Source: an uncultured Chiayiivirga sp. (lineage in GTDB: Bacteria > Pseudomonadota > Gammaproteobacteria > Xanthomonadales > Xanthomonadaceae). Taken from it: 64,000 nucleotides of DNA. Where the stretch lies: the NCBI GenBank assembly GCA_934525595.1, contig CAKSZJ010000016.1, forward strand, positions 8,172-72,171, in the 5' to 3' direction. This document shows, piece by piece, positions 8,462 to 17,004 of this stretch (the first letter of the stretch is position 1; every line of letters starts with the position of its first letter). Position numbers and translations under genes: made by a program. The notes beneath the pieces are model-generated. The model was not told the DNA's origin. It worked only from the letters and a program-made list of their open reading frames with translations, and did not search any database.

Positions 8462-11400
8462 TCATCGGATCGGAACGAGGGGGATGCTGGTGCGCTGCCA
8501 CTCGCCCTGCAGCGGCGCCGGCAGGGTGATGCTGGTGCTGATGGTCGCACGGCCGGACTCCGGCCAGAGCAGGCGCAGGCTGCCGGCCGGCTGACGCTGG
8601 CTGGCCCAGTCCTCGTAGTGGGCGCAGCCCGGGCAGTGCGGACGATGGCTGCGCAGCAGGAGCTGGCCGCCCGGCGTCACCGCGCCTTCGCTGATGGTCC
8701 AGCGCGGCGTGCCGTGGTGGTCGTAGAGATAGGTGGCCGCCACGTCCAGGGGGGTATCGCCAAGCTGCACGCTTTCCACGTTCACCCCCCAGCCCGACTG
8801 GCTGGGCGGATACCAGTGCGCGGTGTGGTCGGCGCCGGGCCGCGCCAGCAGCGCGGTGGTCGACTCCATGTACTCCATGCCGGCGCGACCATCTTCGAAG
8901 CGCCAGGCAAAAAGCGCGCGGGTGGGTGTCAATGGCGCGATCCAGGCGCGCCCGACCTGGGTGACCCGAGGCTGCAGGCCCGCCGGCGCCGCGAGGTTGC
9001 GCGCGGCCAGCAGCGGGGTGTCCATGAGGTTGTCGCGGTAGGTGCCGACGATGTTGTACCAGGTGGGCAGGTGCGAGGCGTCGGCGGTGTACCAGGTTGC
9101 ACCCAGGTCGCTCAGGTGGGCCAGGCCGTTGCCGGACCTTTGCGGGTTGCTGATGTCGCCGCTGCGCAGGCGCACGGTGGTGATCGGTGCGGCGCAGTGG
9201 TTCACCGCCTGGCAGCTGGATGCCACGGTTCCCACCGTGTGGCGGCTGCCGCGCGCGCTGTGCGTGTTGACCGTCGCGGTGGCCAGGTAGTCCAGCCGCA
9301 GCGGCGTGCCGCAGGCGGCGGCGTCACTGACCTTGACCGGCAGGTTCACCGTAGCGCTCTGGCCGGCGGCGATCTGCGGCAGGACGATCGCCGCAGACTC
9401 CAGCCGCAGCGGCGCGTCCGCGTCGGGCTGCGCGCCCGGCGCGAAGGCGCACATCGCGCTGCCTGCGGCGGGCACGGTGCGGGTCGCCTGCGGGCAGGCC
9501 AGGGCCAGCGCATCGCCACCGTCGGCGTCGATCAGGCCGATGGCGCCGGAATAAAGATCGATGGGTGCGGCGCGGCGGTACTGGTAGGCGACTTCCCCGG
9601 TGCCCTCGTAGGCGATGGCCTGGAACTCGGTGTCGCCATTGAAGTACCAGTCGGCATCGAGCACCTCCATGCCGCTCCACTGGAAGACGTGGCAGGCCTG
9701 TGAACCGCCCGTCTGCGAGGGGCGCGGGCACTGGGCGAACCAACGGTAGCGCAGGCCGGCGCCGGCTTTCTCCAGCACGCGCAGGTCGGCGTGGAAGGGG
9801 CGCAGCTGCGGGCCTCCGGATCCTGCCGGAAATGCACCTCCGGCGCAGTCGGGGGCGCCATCCGACCCGGTATCGCCGGTGTCGAAGGACACGTAGCCGT
9901 TGGTCGACATCACCGCCTTCGAGTACGTCACTCCGTACAGGGTGATGCCGCTGCCGCCCAGGGAAATATCGGGAGTGCGCGCGTCGTCCAGCGCACCATA
10001 GGGATTGCCATCGGCAGCGGCCGTGGTCAGCGGCGCGGTTGCATTGCTTCCCGTGGCCAGGTCGATGAAGTCGTAGCCGCAGTCGCGGGTGCCGACGTAG
10101 CCGAAGCTGTTCGGGCCGGCGTCCATGCTCATCAGGCCCACCGGTGCGAACAGTGCGCGCGCGCCGGCCGCAAGGGAGACGCTGCCGACGTTGCGCAGCG
10201 TGACCGGCACGGTGTAGCGCTCGCCCGGGTCGATGCCGGCGAGGTCGTTGCCGCAGACCGGTGCCGGCGTTCCGATCGAGACGGCTTCGATCACGGGCGC
10301 CACCACGTCGAGCGCGCGCGAGGCCACGCCGATGCAGCCCTGCGCATCGCGCACCTGAACCTGGATGTTGAGCTGGCGCTGGGCAGGGAAGGAGACGCGG
10401 ATGCGGCTGCTTTTGCCGCTGCGCTCGTAGATCCCGTCGCCGTCGGCGTCCCACAGATAGGTGTAGCCGCCGGCGCCGCCCTGGGCGCTGGCGCGCAGTT
10501 CGAAGCGCTCGCCTGCGGCGGGCGCGGTGCTGAAGGCGGGGGATGTCAGGGTCACCTGCGGTGCGTTGCAGCTGGACGCGCCCGGCATGCTTTCCGGATT
10601 GTCGCCGCTGCGGTCGAGTGCCGCGCGGATCGTGGTGCCGGTGTCGCCGGGGATCTCCCAGGCCGTGCCGAGGCGGCCGTAGCAGTCGTAGCCGGACCGG
10701 TTGGAGCAGTCCGAGGTGCCGCCCGTCAGCACCCCGATCAGCAGGCCGCTGGAAGGATTCCAGAGGCCCGAGCCCGAGGAACCGATTTCGGTGGTGCCCA
10801 GTTCCCATTGATCCACCCGCCAGTGCGTGTCCGGATCGGCGTCGCTGATGATGCAGTTGCGCATCGTGGTGAGCGGATCGTCGTTGAAGGAGATGCGCTT
10901 CTCGTTGCCGTTGGCGTGGTGGATGCCGACCGCGCCGTTCGGCGCGATGTTGCTGCGGTCCCAGCCGCTGTAATAGGCCATGGCCTCGGCGGGCACCGCC
11001 GTATTGAGCTCCAGCACGGTGAAGTCGGTGGACTCGTTGGTGGACACGAGCTGCGCGCCGCCGGTCTGTATCGCGCGCGCGCCGCTGGTGGCCGGAAGGG
11101 GTGTGGCGTTCTGCGCGCTGCCGAGGGCGCGGCAGGTGGGGCTCTCGAAGCCCCAGTAGAACACTGCGCTGGACGCTTCCTGCGCGGTGGAGATGCAGTG
11201 ATAGGCGGTGGAAAGGCGCGGCTTGACTTTGTCTTGCCCGGCATCTCCCGTGGCCATCAGATTGCCGGTGCAGTAGAGGCTGCTGCTGTTGGAGCTGAAG
11301 GAATAGCCGGCCACCGAGGCGATCTGGTTGCGCCAGGCGTCGCCTTCCGGACAGGCCGTGTCCACGTTGCAGCTGCCCGACTTGGCGCGCGCCGCGGCGA

Positions 11401-11977
11401 ACGGATCGCGGTAGCCCCAGGAGACGCTCTTGAGCGCCAGTTCGAGCGTTGCGCGGCGGTCGGCCGGCAGGCTCAGCTCCAGCACCGCCGCGTCGCTGGC
11501 CAGCATCGCCGTGTGCAGCACACCGCTGGCCGGGTTGTCGGCATCGGTCAGCGGAGGCAGCGCTGCGCTGCCGTCGCGGGCGTGGATCGAAAGGCGGGCG
11601 CCGGGTGGCAGGCGGAAGCGCGAGAAGGCGAATTCCAGGCTGCGCGCGCCCTTGCCGGCCACCTCCAGACGCCACGTCAGACTTCCGTCGGCGGCGGTTT
11701 CCCAGCGCCCCGGGGCGTCGTCGCCGGTCAGGTCGAAGCGCGTCGGCAGCACCTTTCCGTAGCGCAGCGGCGCGCCGATCTTGAGATCACCCACGGCGTC
11801 CTGGGCCTTGAGCCTCGCCAGGTCGGGTGCGGCGAGGCGCAGGCGTTCGCCGCCGGCTTCCAGGCGTGCGGTCTGCGCCGGCGCGCGCTGGCCGGACTTT
11901 CCCGGTGCGGCGTGGCCGGAAGCCAGCGGCAGGGCGGCAAGCAGCAGGACGACAAGGGGGAGGCGAAGCAGGGACAT
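8462..11977 (-). CDS. Secreted trypsin-like serine protease, lysyl endopeptidase-like, with PKD-like domain and long C-terminal region
   Basis: A 1171-residue secreted protein. It has a signal peptide (residues 1-23), a propeptide-like region to about 190, a chymotrypsin-fold protease to about 450, a PKD-like domain (about 455-545, WDADGDGIYE), and a C-terminal half of beta-rich modules. The catalytic triad is visible: His about 260 in TAYHC, Asp about 318 in STDFTVLEL, and Ser about 401 in IGSSGSGLWN. Cysteine spacing and the CNVDTACPEGDAWRNQI start of the domain resemble lysyl endopeptidase of Achromobacter and Lysobacter. Lysine specificity cannot be proved here. The ATG at 11975-11977 begins the signal peptide. 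It is far longer than simple lysyl endopeptidases because of the C-terminal modules, whose role may be substrate or surface binding. Confidence 0.85.
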   Translation of the reverse strand: MSLLRLPLVVLLLAALPLASGHAAPGKSGQRAPAQTARLEAGGERLRLAAPDLARLKAQDAVGDLKIGAPLRYGKVLPTRFDLTGDDAPGRWETAADGSLTWRLEVAGKGARSLEFAFSRFRLPPGARLSIHARDGSAALPPLTDADNPASGVLHTAMLASDAAVLELSLPADRRATLELALKSVSWGYRDPFAAARAKSGSCNVDTACPEGDAWRNQIASVAGYSFSSNSSSLYCTGNLMATGDAGQDKVKPRLSTAYHCISTAQEASSAVFYWGFESPTCRALGSAQNATPLPATSGARAIQTGGAQLVSTNESTDFTVLELNTAVPAEAMAYYSGWDRSNIAPNGAVGIHHANGNEKRISFNDDPLTTMRNCIISDADPDTHWRVDQWELGTTEIGSSGSGLWNPSSGLLIGVLTGGTSDCSNRSGYDCYGRLGTAWEIPGDTGTTIRAALDRSGDNPESMPGASSCNAPQVTLTSPAFSTAPAAGERFELRASAQGGAGGYTYLWDADGDGIYERSGKSSRIRVSFPAQRQLNIQVQVRDAQGCIGVASRALDVVAPVIEAVSIGTPAPVCGNDLAGIDPGERYTVPVTLRNVGSVSLAAGARALFAPVGLMSMDAGPNSFGYVGTRDCGYDFIDLATGSNATAPLTTAAADGNPYGALDDARTPDISLGGSGITLYGVTYSKAVMSTNGYVSFDTGDTGSDGAPDCAGGAFPAGSGGPQLRPFHADLRVLEKAGAGLRYRWFAQCPRPSQTGGSQACHVFQWSGMEVLDADWYFNGDTEFQAIAYEGTGEVAYQYRRAAPIDLYSGAIGLIDADGGDALALACPQATRTVPAAGSAMCAFAPGAQPDADAPLRLESAAIVLPQIAAGQSATVNLPVKVSDAAACGTPLRLDYLATATVNTHSARGSRHTVGTVASSCQAVNHCAAPITTVRLRSGDISNPQRSGNGLAHLSDLGATWYTADASHLPTWYNIVGTYRDNLMDTPLLAARNLAAPAGLQPRVTQVGRAWIAPLTPTRALFAWRFEDGRAGMEYMESTTALLARPGADHTAHWYPPSQSGWGVNVESVQLGDTPLDVAATYLYDHHGTPRWTISEGAVTPGGQLLLRSHRPHCPGCAHYEDWASQRQPAGSLRLLWPESGRATISTSITLPAPLQGEWQRTSIPLVPIR

Positions 11978-12092
11978 GGGTGCAATCCAGCCTGAGAAGG
12001 TCACGACTTGGCAGAATACACTGTCACCGCAGCGTTCTCGCCCCGTGGCGCAGGCGTTTGCTCCACCTTCAACGGCTTCCCGTGGAAACCCG

Positions 12093-13571
12093 ATGTTCGA
12101 TCCCCGCGATCTGGCGGTGCGCATCCGCGCCGGCACCCCGCTGCTCCTGATCGAGACCAACGAGGAGGCGCTGCTGCTGGACGCCTTCCGTCACGTCGTG
12201 GCCGAGCTGTTCCGGCCGCTGTGGCGCTGGTCGATCACCGACGGCCTCAAGCGCCTGGACATGGACGACCCCTTCCTGCCTGCGGCCACCGATTCGAGCG
12301 CGGTGCTGGACGTGATGCGGCGCGAGGAAACGCGCGGCATCTGGCTGCTGCTCGATTTCTCCCCCTACCTGCGTTATGCCATGAGCGTGCGGATGCTGCG
12401 CGAGGTCGCGCTGGGGCAGGGCGCGGCACGGCAGACCGTGGTGCTGATCGGCGCGAAGATCGAACTGCCGCCGGAGCTGGAGCCGCTTGCCACGCGCTTC
12501 ACCATGCGCCTGCCCGACGATGCGGCGCTGGCGAAGATGCTGCGCGAGGAGGTGTTCGCCTATTCGCGCGAACACGGCGGCCGACGAGTGGAGGTGGATG
12601 CCGCGGCGCAGCGCGCGGTGCTGCGCCATTTGCGCGGGCTGCCCCTGCTGGACGCGCGCCGCATCGCGCGCGAGCTCATCTACAACGACGGGCTGATCGG
12701 CCCGGGCGATGTCGAGCGGGCGCAGCGCGCGCGCTTCGAGCTGCTCGCACGCGGTGGTGTCGTGACGCTGGAACCGGACGTGGCGCGCATGGACCAGATC
12801 GCCGGGCTGGGTCGCCTCAAGCGCTGGGTGGAACAGCGTCGCGGCGTCTTCGTCGCCGATGTTCCGCCCAAGGGCCTGGACCGGCCGCGCGGCATGCTGC
12901 TGCTGGGGGTGCAGGGCGCCGGCAAGTCGCTCGCCGCCAAGGCCTGCGCCGGCGGCTTCGGCGTGCCGCTGCTGCGCCTGGACTTCGGCGCGCTCTACAA
13001 CAAGTTCCACGGCGAGACCGAGCGCAACCTGCGCGAGGCGCTTGCCACCGCCGAGGCCATGGCGCCCTGCGTGCTGTGGTGCGACGAGATCGAGAAGGGC
13101 CTGGCCACTTCCGACAGTGACGACGGCGTCTCGCGCCGCGTGCTGGGCACCCTGCTCACCTGGATGAGCGAGCGCCGCGCGCCGGTGTTCATGGTCGCCA
13201 CCGCCAACGACGTGCGGCGCCTGCCTCCCGAGTTCCTGCGCAAGGGGCGCTTCGACGAGGTGTTCTTCGTCGATCTCCCGGGCGAGGCCGCGCGCTGTGA
13301 TGCCTTCCGCATCCATCTGGCAAGACGCGAGCAGGCGGTCGAAGGCTTCGATCTGCCCGCGCTGGCGGCGGCCAGCGACGGCTTTTCCGGTGCCGAGATC
13401 GAGCAGGCCATCGTCAGCGCCCTCTACGACGCCCACGCCGATGGCGCCAGGCTCACCACCGAGCGGATCCGTACGGCCCTGACCCAGACACGCCCGCTCT
13501 CGGTGATCATGGCCGAGCAGGTGCAGTGGCTGCGCGACTGGGCGCGGGAGCGCTGCGTGGCGGCGGAATAG
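12093..13571 (+). CDS. AAA ATPase, plastid Ycf46-like
   Basis: A 492-residue AAA protein. The N-terminal 200 residues (RIRAGTPLLLIETNEE) match the Ycf46-type domain; the C-terminal half is a complete AAA module with Walker A GVQGAGKSLAAK (about 272), Walker B CVLWCDEIEKG (about 328), sensor block VFMVATANDVRRLP and arginine-finger region RKGRFDEVF. The second half resembles FtsH/Cdc48-type ATPases but there is no membrane anchor or HEXXH protease motif, so it is not FtsH. The cellular role of bacterial Ycf46-like proteins is unclear, with links to carbon dioxide use reported for cyanobacteria. The ATG is at 12093; it is transcribed away from the large protease gene. Confidence 0.88.
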   Translation: MFDPRDLAVRIRAGTPLLLIETNEEALLLDAFRHVVAELFRPLWRWSITDGLKRLDMDDPFLPAATDSSAVLDVMRREETRGIWLLLDFSPYLRYAMSVRMLREVALGQGAARQTVVLIGAKIELPPELEPLATRFTMRLPDDAALAKMLREEVFAYSREHGGRRVEVDAAAQRAVLRHLRGLPLLDARRIARELIYNDGLIGPGDVERAQRARFELLARGGVVTLEPDVARMDQIAGLGRLKRWVEQRRGVFVADVPPKGLDRPRGMLLLGVQGAGKSLAAKACAGGFGVPLLRLDFGALYNKFHGETERNLREALATAEAMAPCVLWCDEIEKGLATSDSDDGVSRRVLGTLLTWMSERRAPVFMVATANDVRRLPPEFLRKGRFDEVFFVDLPGEAARCDAFRIHLARREQAVEGFDLPALAAASDGFSGAEIEQAIVSALYDAHADGARLTTERIRTALTQTRPLSVIMAEQVQWLRDWARERCVAAE

Positions 13572-13648
13572 GCGGCGGACGGGCTTGCGGGCGGCTTGGG
13601 TCTTCCCTCTTTTCCATCGAAGGCGAAGAGGACGACCTGGCTGAGGGC

Positions 13649-14413
13649 CTAGGGTCCTGCCCGTGCCGCAAGCTCCCGCACCGCCGCGGCGACGCGCTCG
13701 GGGTCGGTCAGGAAGGGCATGTGGCCGGTGTCAAGTTCGAGACAGGCTCCGCCCGGCGCGTTTTCCGCGGCCCAGCGCATCGCGCCGGGCGGCACCATGC
13801 GATCGCGTTTTCCGGCAAGCCAGAGTGAGGGGACCGCCAGCGAGCCGACGGCGTGGCGCAGATCGGTTTCCTGCAGCAGCGCCAGACCTTGCTGCAGCGC
13901 CCGTGCCGAGGGCAGTCCGTGCTCGAAGGCGCGCGTCTTCAGAGCGCGAAGCGCAGCGGCGTCGAGCGATGAGCCGATTGCTTCCAGCGCGAGGAAACGT
14001 TCGATCGTGGCGGAAAAGTCCTGTGCCAGGCCGGAGGCGAACTGTTCGAACACCTTTGCCGGTGCGCCGAAGTGCCAGTCCTCGCCCGCCACGAACCGCG
14101 GGCTGGATGCCACCGCCACGAGCGCCCGCACCCGCTCCGGTGCCTGCGCTGCGGCCTGCAGCGCGATCAGCCCGCCCAGCGACCAGCCCAGCCAGATCGC
14201 ACCGGATGGAACGACGGCGAGCAGGGCATCGACCACCGCTGCGGATGCGAGCCCGGTGTCGCCGCGGCTGCGCCCGTGGCCGGGCAGGTCGATCAGGTGC
14301 AGGCTGAATTCGTGTGCCAGGTGTTCAAGCAACGGCGCGAACAGTCCGCCGTGCATCGCCCAGCCGTGGATCAGCGCCAGCGGCGGCCCGCTTCCGAGAG
14401 TCTGGATGAACAT
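13649..14413 (-). CDS. bioH: Pimeloyl-[acyl-carrier protein] methyl ester esterase BioH
   Basis: A 254-residue alpha/beta hydrolase matching BioH. HGWAMHGGLF is the oxyanion block, WLGWSLGGLIAL holds the nucleophile Ser (about 75), VASSPRF is a BioH-characteristic piece, and AGKRDRMVP and TGHMPFL give the Asp and His. BioH hydrolyses the methyl ester of pimeloyl-ACP, ending the disguised fatty-acid route to pimelate in biotin synthesis. It lies 15 bases downstream of the bioF homologue and is evidently co-transcribed with it. The methyltransferase partner bioC, commonly placed next in Xanthomonadales, is not present here; the next gene is a convergent AAA ATPase. Confidence 0.92.
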   Translation of the reverse strand: MFIQTLGSGPPLALIHGWAMHGGLFAPLLEHLAHEFSLHLIDLPGHGRSRGDTGLASAAVVDALLAVVPSGAIWLGWSLGGLIALQAAAQAPERVRALVAVASSPRFVAGEDWHFGAPAKVFEQFASGLAQDFSATIERFLALEAIGSSLDAAALRALKTRAFEHGLPSARALQQGLALLQETDLRHAVGSLAVPSLWLAGKRDRMVPPGAMRWAAENAPGGACLELDTGHMPFLTDPERVAAAVRELAARAGP

Positions 14414-14428
14414 GCGCGGACGCGACGT

Positions 14429-15637
14429 TCAGGCGTTGATCACGGCCGCGGCGCGCAGCACCCGCGCCAGCGCATCCAGCAGGGCGTCGATGTCGGCGTC
14501 CTCGTGCAGCGCGCTGAGCAGCACGCGCAGCCGCGCGCGACCGTCGGGTGCGGTGGGCGGGCGCATCGCATCGACCCGGAAGCCGGCGTGTTCGAGCGAC
14601 CGGGCGGCGGCCACGGCGGCGGCATTGGCACCCACGAGAATGGGCTGGATGGGCGTGGTCGAATCCACCATCGGCAGCCCGAGCTGCTGCGCGCCGCGCC
14701 GGAAGCGCGCGACCAGTGCCGCCAGCTTGAAGCGCCGCCAGCTTTCGGCGCGGGAAATCTCCAGCGCGCGCAGCGCCGCCGCGGCCAGCGGCGGCGGCAT
14801 CAGGGCGGCGTGAAGATGGGCCGTGGCGCGCTCCGTGACGGCGTCGAGCACGTCGTCCGGCCCCACCAGAACCGCCCCCGAGGCGCCGAACGCGGTGTCC
14901 AGTGCGAGCAGCTGAAGCGGAACCTCGCGTGGCCCCAGGCCGGCGTGGGCCACGCTGCCGCGCCCATCGGGGCCGAGTACTCCGACGCCGTGCGCGTCGT
15001 TGACGTAGAGCGTGACGTTCTCGGCCCGCGCCAGCACCGCCAGAAGCTTCAGCGGTGCCAGATCGCCGTCCATCGCGAATACGCCGTCGGTTGCCAGGAG
15101 CGCGGCGGCGGAGCTGTCCTGCAGCAGCTTCAGCGCGCCTTCCGGCAGGACGTGCGGGAAATGGCGCAGCCGCGCGCCCGCCAGTCGGGCCGCGTCCGCC
15201 AGGCTGGCGTGGTTGAGATGGTCCTGCACGCACAGGTCGCCTTCGCGCAGCAGCGTCTGCATCACGGCGAGGCTGGCGAGATAGGCGGAGTCGAAGGCCA
15301 GTGCGCGCGGGTAACCCTGCCATTGCGCGACGGCCTGCTCCAGGGCGTGGTGCTCGGTGAATGCCGCGCCGGTGTGCGGCGTCGCGCCGGCGCCCACTCC
15401 GCGCCAGGCGGCGCACTCCTGCAGCGCCGCGACCACCGCGGGATGCTGCGCCAGGCCGAGCGCGTCGGCGCTGGTGAAGTCGCGCAGCACCCGCCCATCA
15501 ACTTCGATCGCGATGCCTTCGCGCCCGGCGATGCGCCGCAGCGGCAAAAGGCGCCCCGCGGCGGTCGTTTCGTGCGGGACGTCGCCGCGGGGCCACAGCG
15601 CGGGCCGGGCATGGGGGCGCGCCGTCCGGCCGATCAT
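14429..15637 (-). CDS. BioF-like 8-amino-7-oxononanoate synthase homologue lacking the PLP lysine
   Basis: A 402-residue alpha-oxoamine synthase-fold protein, the usual BioF length. Many BioF features are intact: LNHASLADAARLAG, LATDGVFAMDGDLAPL, NDAHGVGVLGPDGRGSV (the PLP-binding Asp and His) and RPPTAPDGRARLR near the C-terminus. At the Schiff-base site, however, the family pattern T-[LF]-G-K-[AG]-[LF]-G is replaced by ALDTAFG, so the lysine position is Thr 248 (codon ACC at 14894-14896). The following phosphate-binding threonine region reads HLHAALMPP. The protein may be inactive, or may have acquired another role; a second, functional bioF elsewhere in the genome would be expected. The start is uncertain because alternatives exist upstream; I chose the ATG giving the family length. 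It is co-directional with bioH. Confidence 0.8.
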   Translation of the reverse strand: MIGRTARPHARPALWPRGDVPHETTAAGRLLPLRRIAGREGIAIEVDGRVLRDFTSADALGLAQHPAVVAALQECAAWRGVGAGATPHTGAAFTEHHALEQAVAQWQGYPRALAFDSAYLASLAVMQTLLREGDLCVQDHLNHASLADAARLAGARLRHFPHVLPEGALKLLQDSSAAALLATDGVFAMDGDLAPLKLLAVLARAENVTLYVNDAHGVGVLGPDGRGSVAHAGLGPREVPLQLLALDTAFGASGAVLVGPDDVLDAVTERATAHLHAALMPPPLAAAALRALEISRAESWRRFKLAALVARFRRGAQQLGLPMVDSTTPIQPILVGANAAAVAAARSLEHAGFRVDAMRPPTAPDGRARLRVLLSALHEDADIDALLDALARVLRAAAVINA

Positions 15638-15781
15638 CGCGCGCGCCGTCCGGACGGCGAGGGCGCTGCGCTGGAAAGCGCGGCCGGGAGAAGGGCATTG
15701 GCTGGAAGCAGCGGCATCGGCATCGGGATCGCGCGAACGGAGCGCCGGTGGCACAGTGGCTGCAGTCTGGAAAGCGCAACG

Positions 15782-16498
15782 ATGCCTGTCAACCGTTCCC
15801 CGTCACTCGCTTCGCGCCTTTTCGGCAGCCTGTCGTTCGGCCTCTTGCCGGCGCGCTGCCTGATGTGCGGTGCAAGCGCGCGATCACGGGACCTGTGCCA
15901 GGCCTGCGTCGCCGCGCTGCCGGTGAATACGCCGTCGTGTCCGCGCTGCGCACTGCCGCTGGAGGCCCCGGCGCCCGTCTGCGGCGCGTGCCTGGCCGAC
16001 CCGCCCGCATTCGCGCTGGCCGCGACGGCGTGGCGTTACGAATCGGCCGTGGCGCAGCTGGTGCCGCGCTTCAAGTTCCATCGAGACCTGGCCTGCGGGC
16101 GCGTGCTCGGCGAACTGGCGGCGCACTGCCTGACCCATTGGCCGGGCTGGGTCGGTGCGGAGCGCGTGGTGCCGGTGCCGCTGCACCGCACCCGCCTGGG
16201 CCAGCGCGGCTACAACCAGGCGCTGGAGCTGGCGCACAGCCTGGCCGCCCCGCACGGACTGCCGGTCGATTGGCGGAGCCTGAGCCGCATCCGCGCAACC
16301 TCGGCCCAGACCACGCTGGATGCCCCTGCCCGAAGGCGCAATCTGCGCGGCGCCTTCGAGGCCGTGCCGCAGACGGGCGTCGTGGTGCTGGTCGATGACG
16401 TCATCACCACCGGCGCCACCCTCCAGGAGGCTGCGCGCACCCTGCTGCGCGCCGGTGCGCGCGAGGTGCGCGCCGTGGCCGTCGCGCGCGTGCGCTGA
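15782..16498 (+). CDS. comF: ComF-family phosphoribosyltransferase-like protein
   Basis: A 238-residue ComF-family protein (GntX-like). Four CxxC pairs in the first 70 residues (CLMC, CQAC, CPRC, CGAC) form the predicted zinc-binding region. The C-terminal half is a type I phosphoribosyltransferase fold with VVPVPLHRTRLGQRGYNQ and the PRPP loop VVVLVDDVITTGATL. In naturally competent bacteria ComF helps bring single-stranded DNA into the cytoplasm; in others the family is linked to growth on DNA. dprA, another DNA-uptake gene, is also in this window. The gene is divergent from the bioF homologue and is followed by a convincing intrinsic terminator. Confidence 0.92.
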   Translation: MPVNRSPSLASRLFGSLSFGLLPARCLMCGASARSRDLCQACVAALPVNTPSCPRCALPLEAPAPVCGACLADPPAFALAATAWRYESAVAQLVPRFKFHRDLACGRVLGELAAHCLTHWPGWVGAERVVPVPLHRTRLGQRGYNQALELAHSLAAPHGLPVDWRSLSRIRATSAQTTLDAPARRRNLRGAFEAVPQTGVVVLVDDVITTGATLQEAARTLLRAGAREVRAVAVARVR

Positions 16499-16543
16499 GC
16501 CTTCGGGAGACAGGTCGTCGCGCTGTTCCTGTCGTGGGCGATT

Positions 16544-16578
16544 CTCCCCGACAGCACCGCGGCGGCGGGGAGTTTTCT
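16544..16578 (+). terminator. Rho-independent terminator after comF
   Basis: A perfect 7-base stem, CTCCCCG at 16544-16550 and CGGGGAG at 16566-16572, with a GC-rich 15-base loop and a following TTTTCT run. It lies 46 bases after the comF stop and separates comF transcription from the borosin-like pair. Confidence 0.75.
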
Positions 16579-16763
16579 GAAGGTCCGCAGCGTCCGCACG
16601 GCCGCCTTGTCGGGGCGGCCTGGCACCGTCCCCAACAGGCGCTTCTGTGATAACGTCACGCGCCGCTTACCCGGATTTTTAGGGGCGAAGACGCGCGGCG
16701 ATGAAGGTTCACGCAAGGAGCCGGCCGACGGGAGGGCGCAATTCTGGTTAGGGGAAGCACTAC

Positions 16764-16982
16764 ATGTCGAAACTAGTGGAGCTGATGCGGGAGCTGGGCC
16801 GCAACGCAGCCCTCGCCCGGGATTACGAGGCCGATGCGGAGGCGGTGATGCGCAACGCGGGCCTTTCCGCAGAAGAATGTCGCGCGCTGCGGGAAAAGGA
16901 CTACGACGCGATCAAGCGACTGACCGGGCTGGTCGACGGCCAGTTCGCCGTCAATCACATCATCCGGGCTTACGACCAGTAG
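16764..16982 (+). CDS. Putative split-borosin precursor peptide (borosin-binding-domain type)
   Basis: A 72-residue cytoplasmic peptide with no signal sequence. Residues 1-55 are predicted helical: LGRNAALARDYEADAEAVMR and GLSAEECRALREKDYDAIK. This is the LigA-like helical fold used as the binding domain of split borosin precursors; from memory its pattern closely follows Shewanella SonA (opening MS.L, LG..A.L..DY, EAVMR..GL..E). Residues 57-72, ending HIIRAYDQ, are less constrained and form the candidate core in which backbone amides could be N-methylated. An AGGGGAAG ribosome-binding site precedes the ATG at 16764. The stop is 22 bases before the gene for a methyltransferase-bearing protein, the expected arrangement. 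The simple alternative, a protocatechuate dioxygenase small subunit, is unlikely because no LigB partner is present. Confidence 0.78.
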   Translation: MSKLVELMRELGRNAALARDYEADAEAVMRNAGLSAEECRALREKDYDAIKRLTGLVDGQFAVNHIIRAYDQ

Positions 16983-17004
16983 CCGACCGCTCGCCTGCAC
17001 GCGC

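Noticed and set aside
12093..13571. FtsH protease for the AAA gene
   Set aside because: No membrane helices and no HEXXH motif after the ATPase module.
16621..16637. Sigma-54 promoter (TGGCAC) before the borosin-like pair
   Set aside because: The required TTGC -12 element is missing at the right distance.
16764..16982. Small subunit of protocatechuate 4,5-dioxygenase (LigA)
   Set aside because: The fold is similar but no LigB partner or aromatic catabolism gene is nearby, and the neighbour is a borosin-type methyltransferase.
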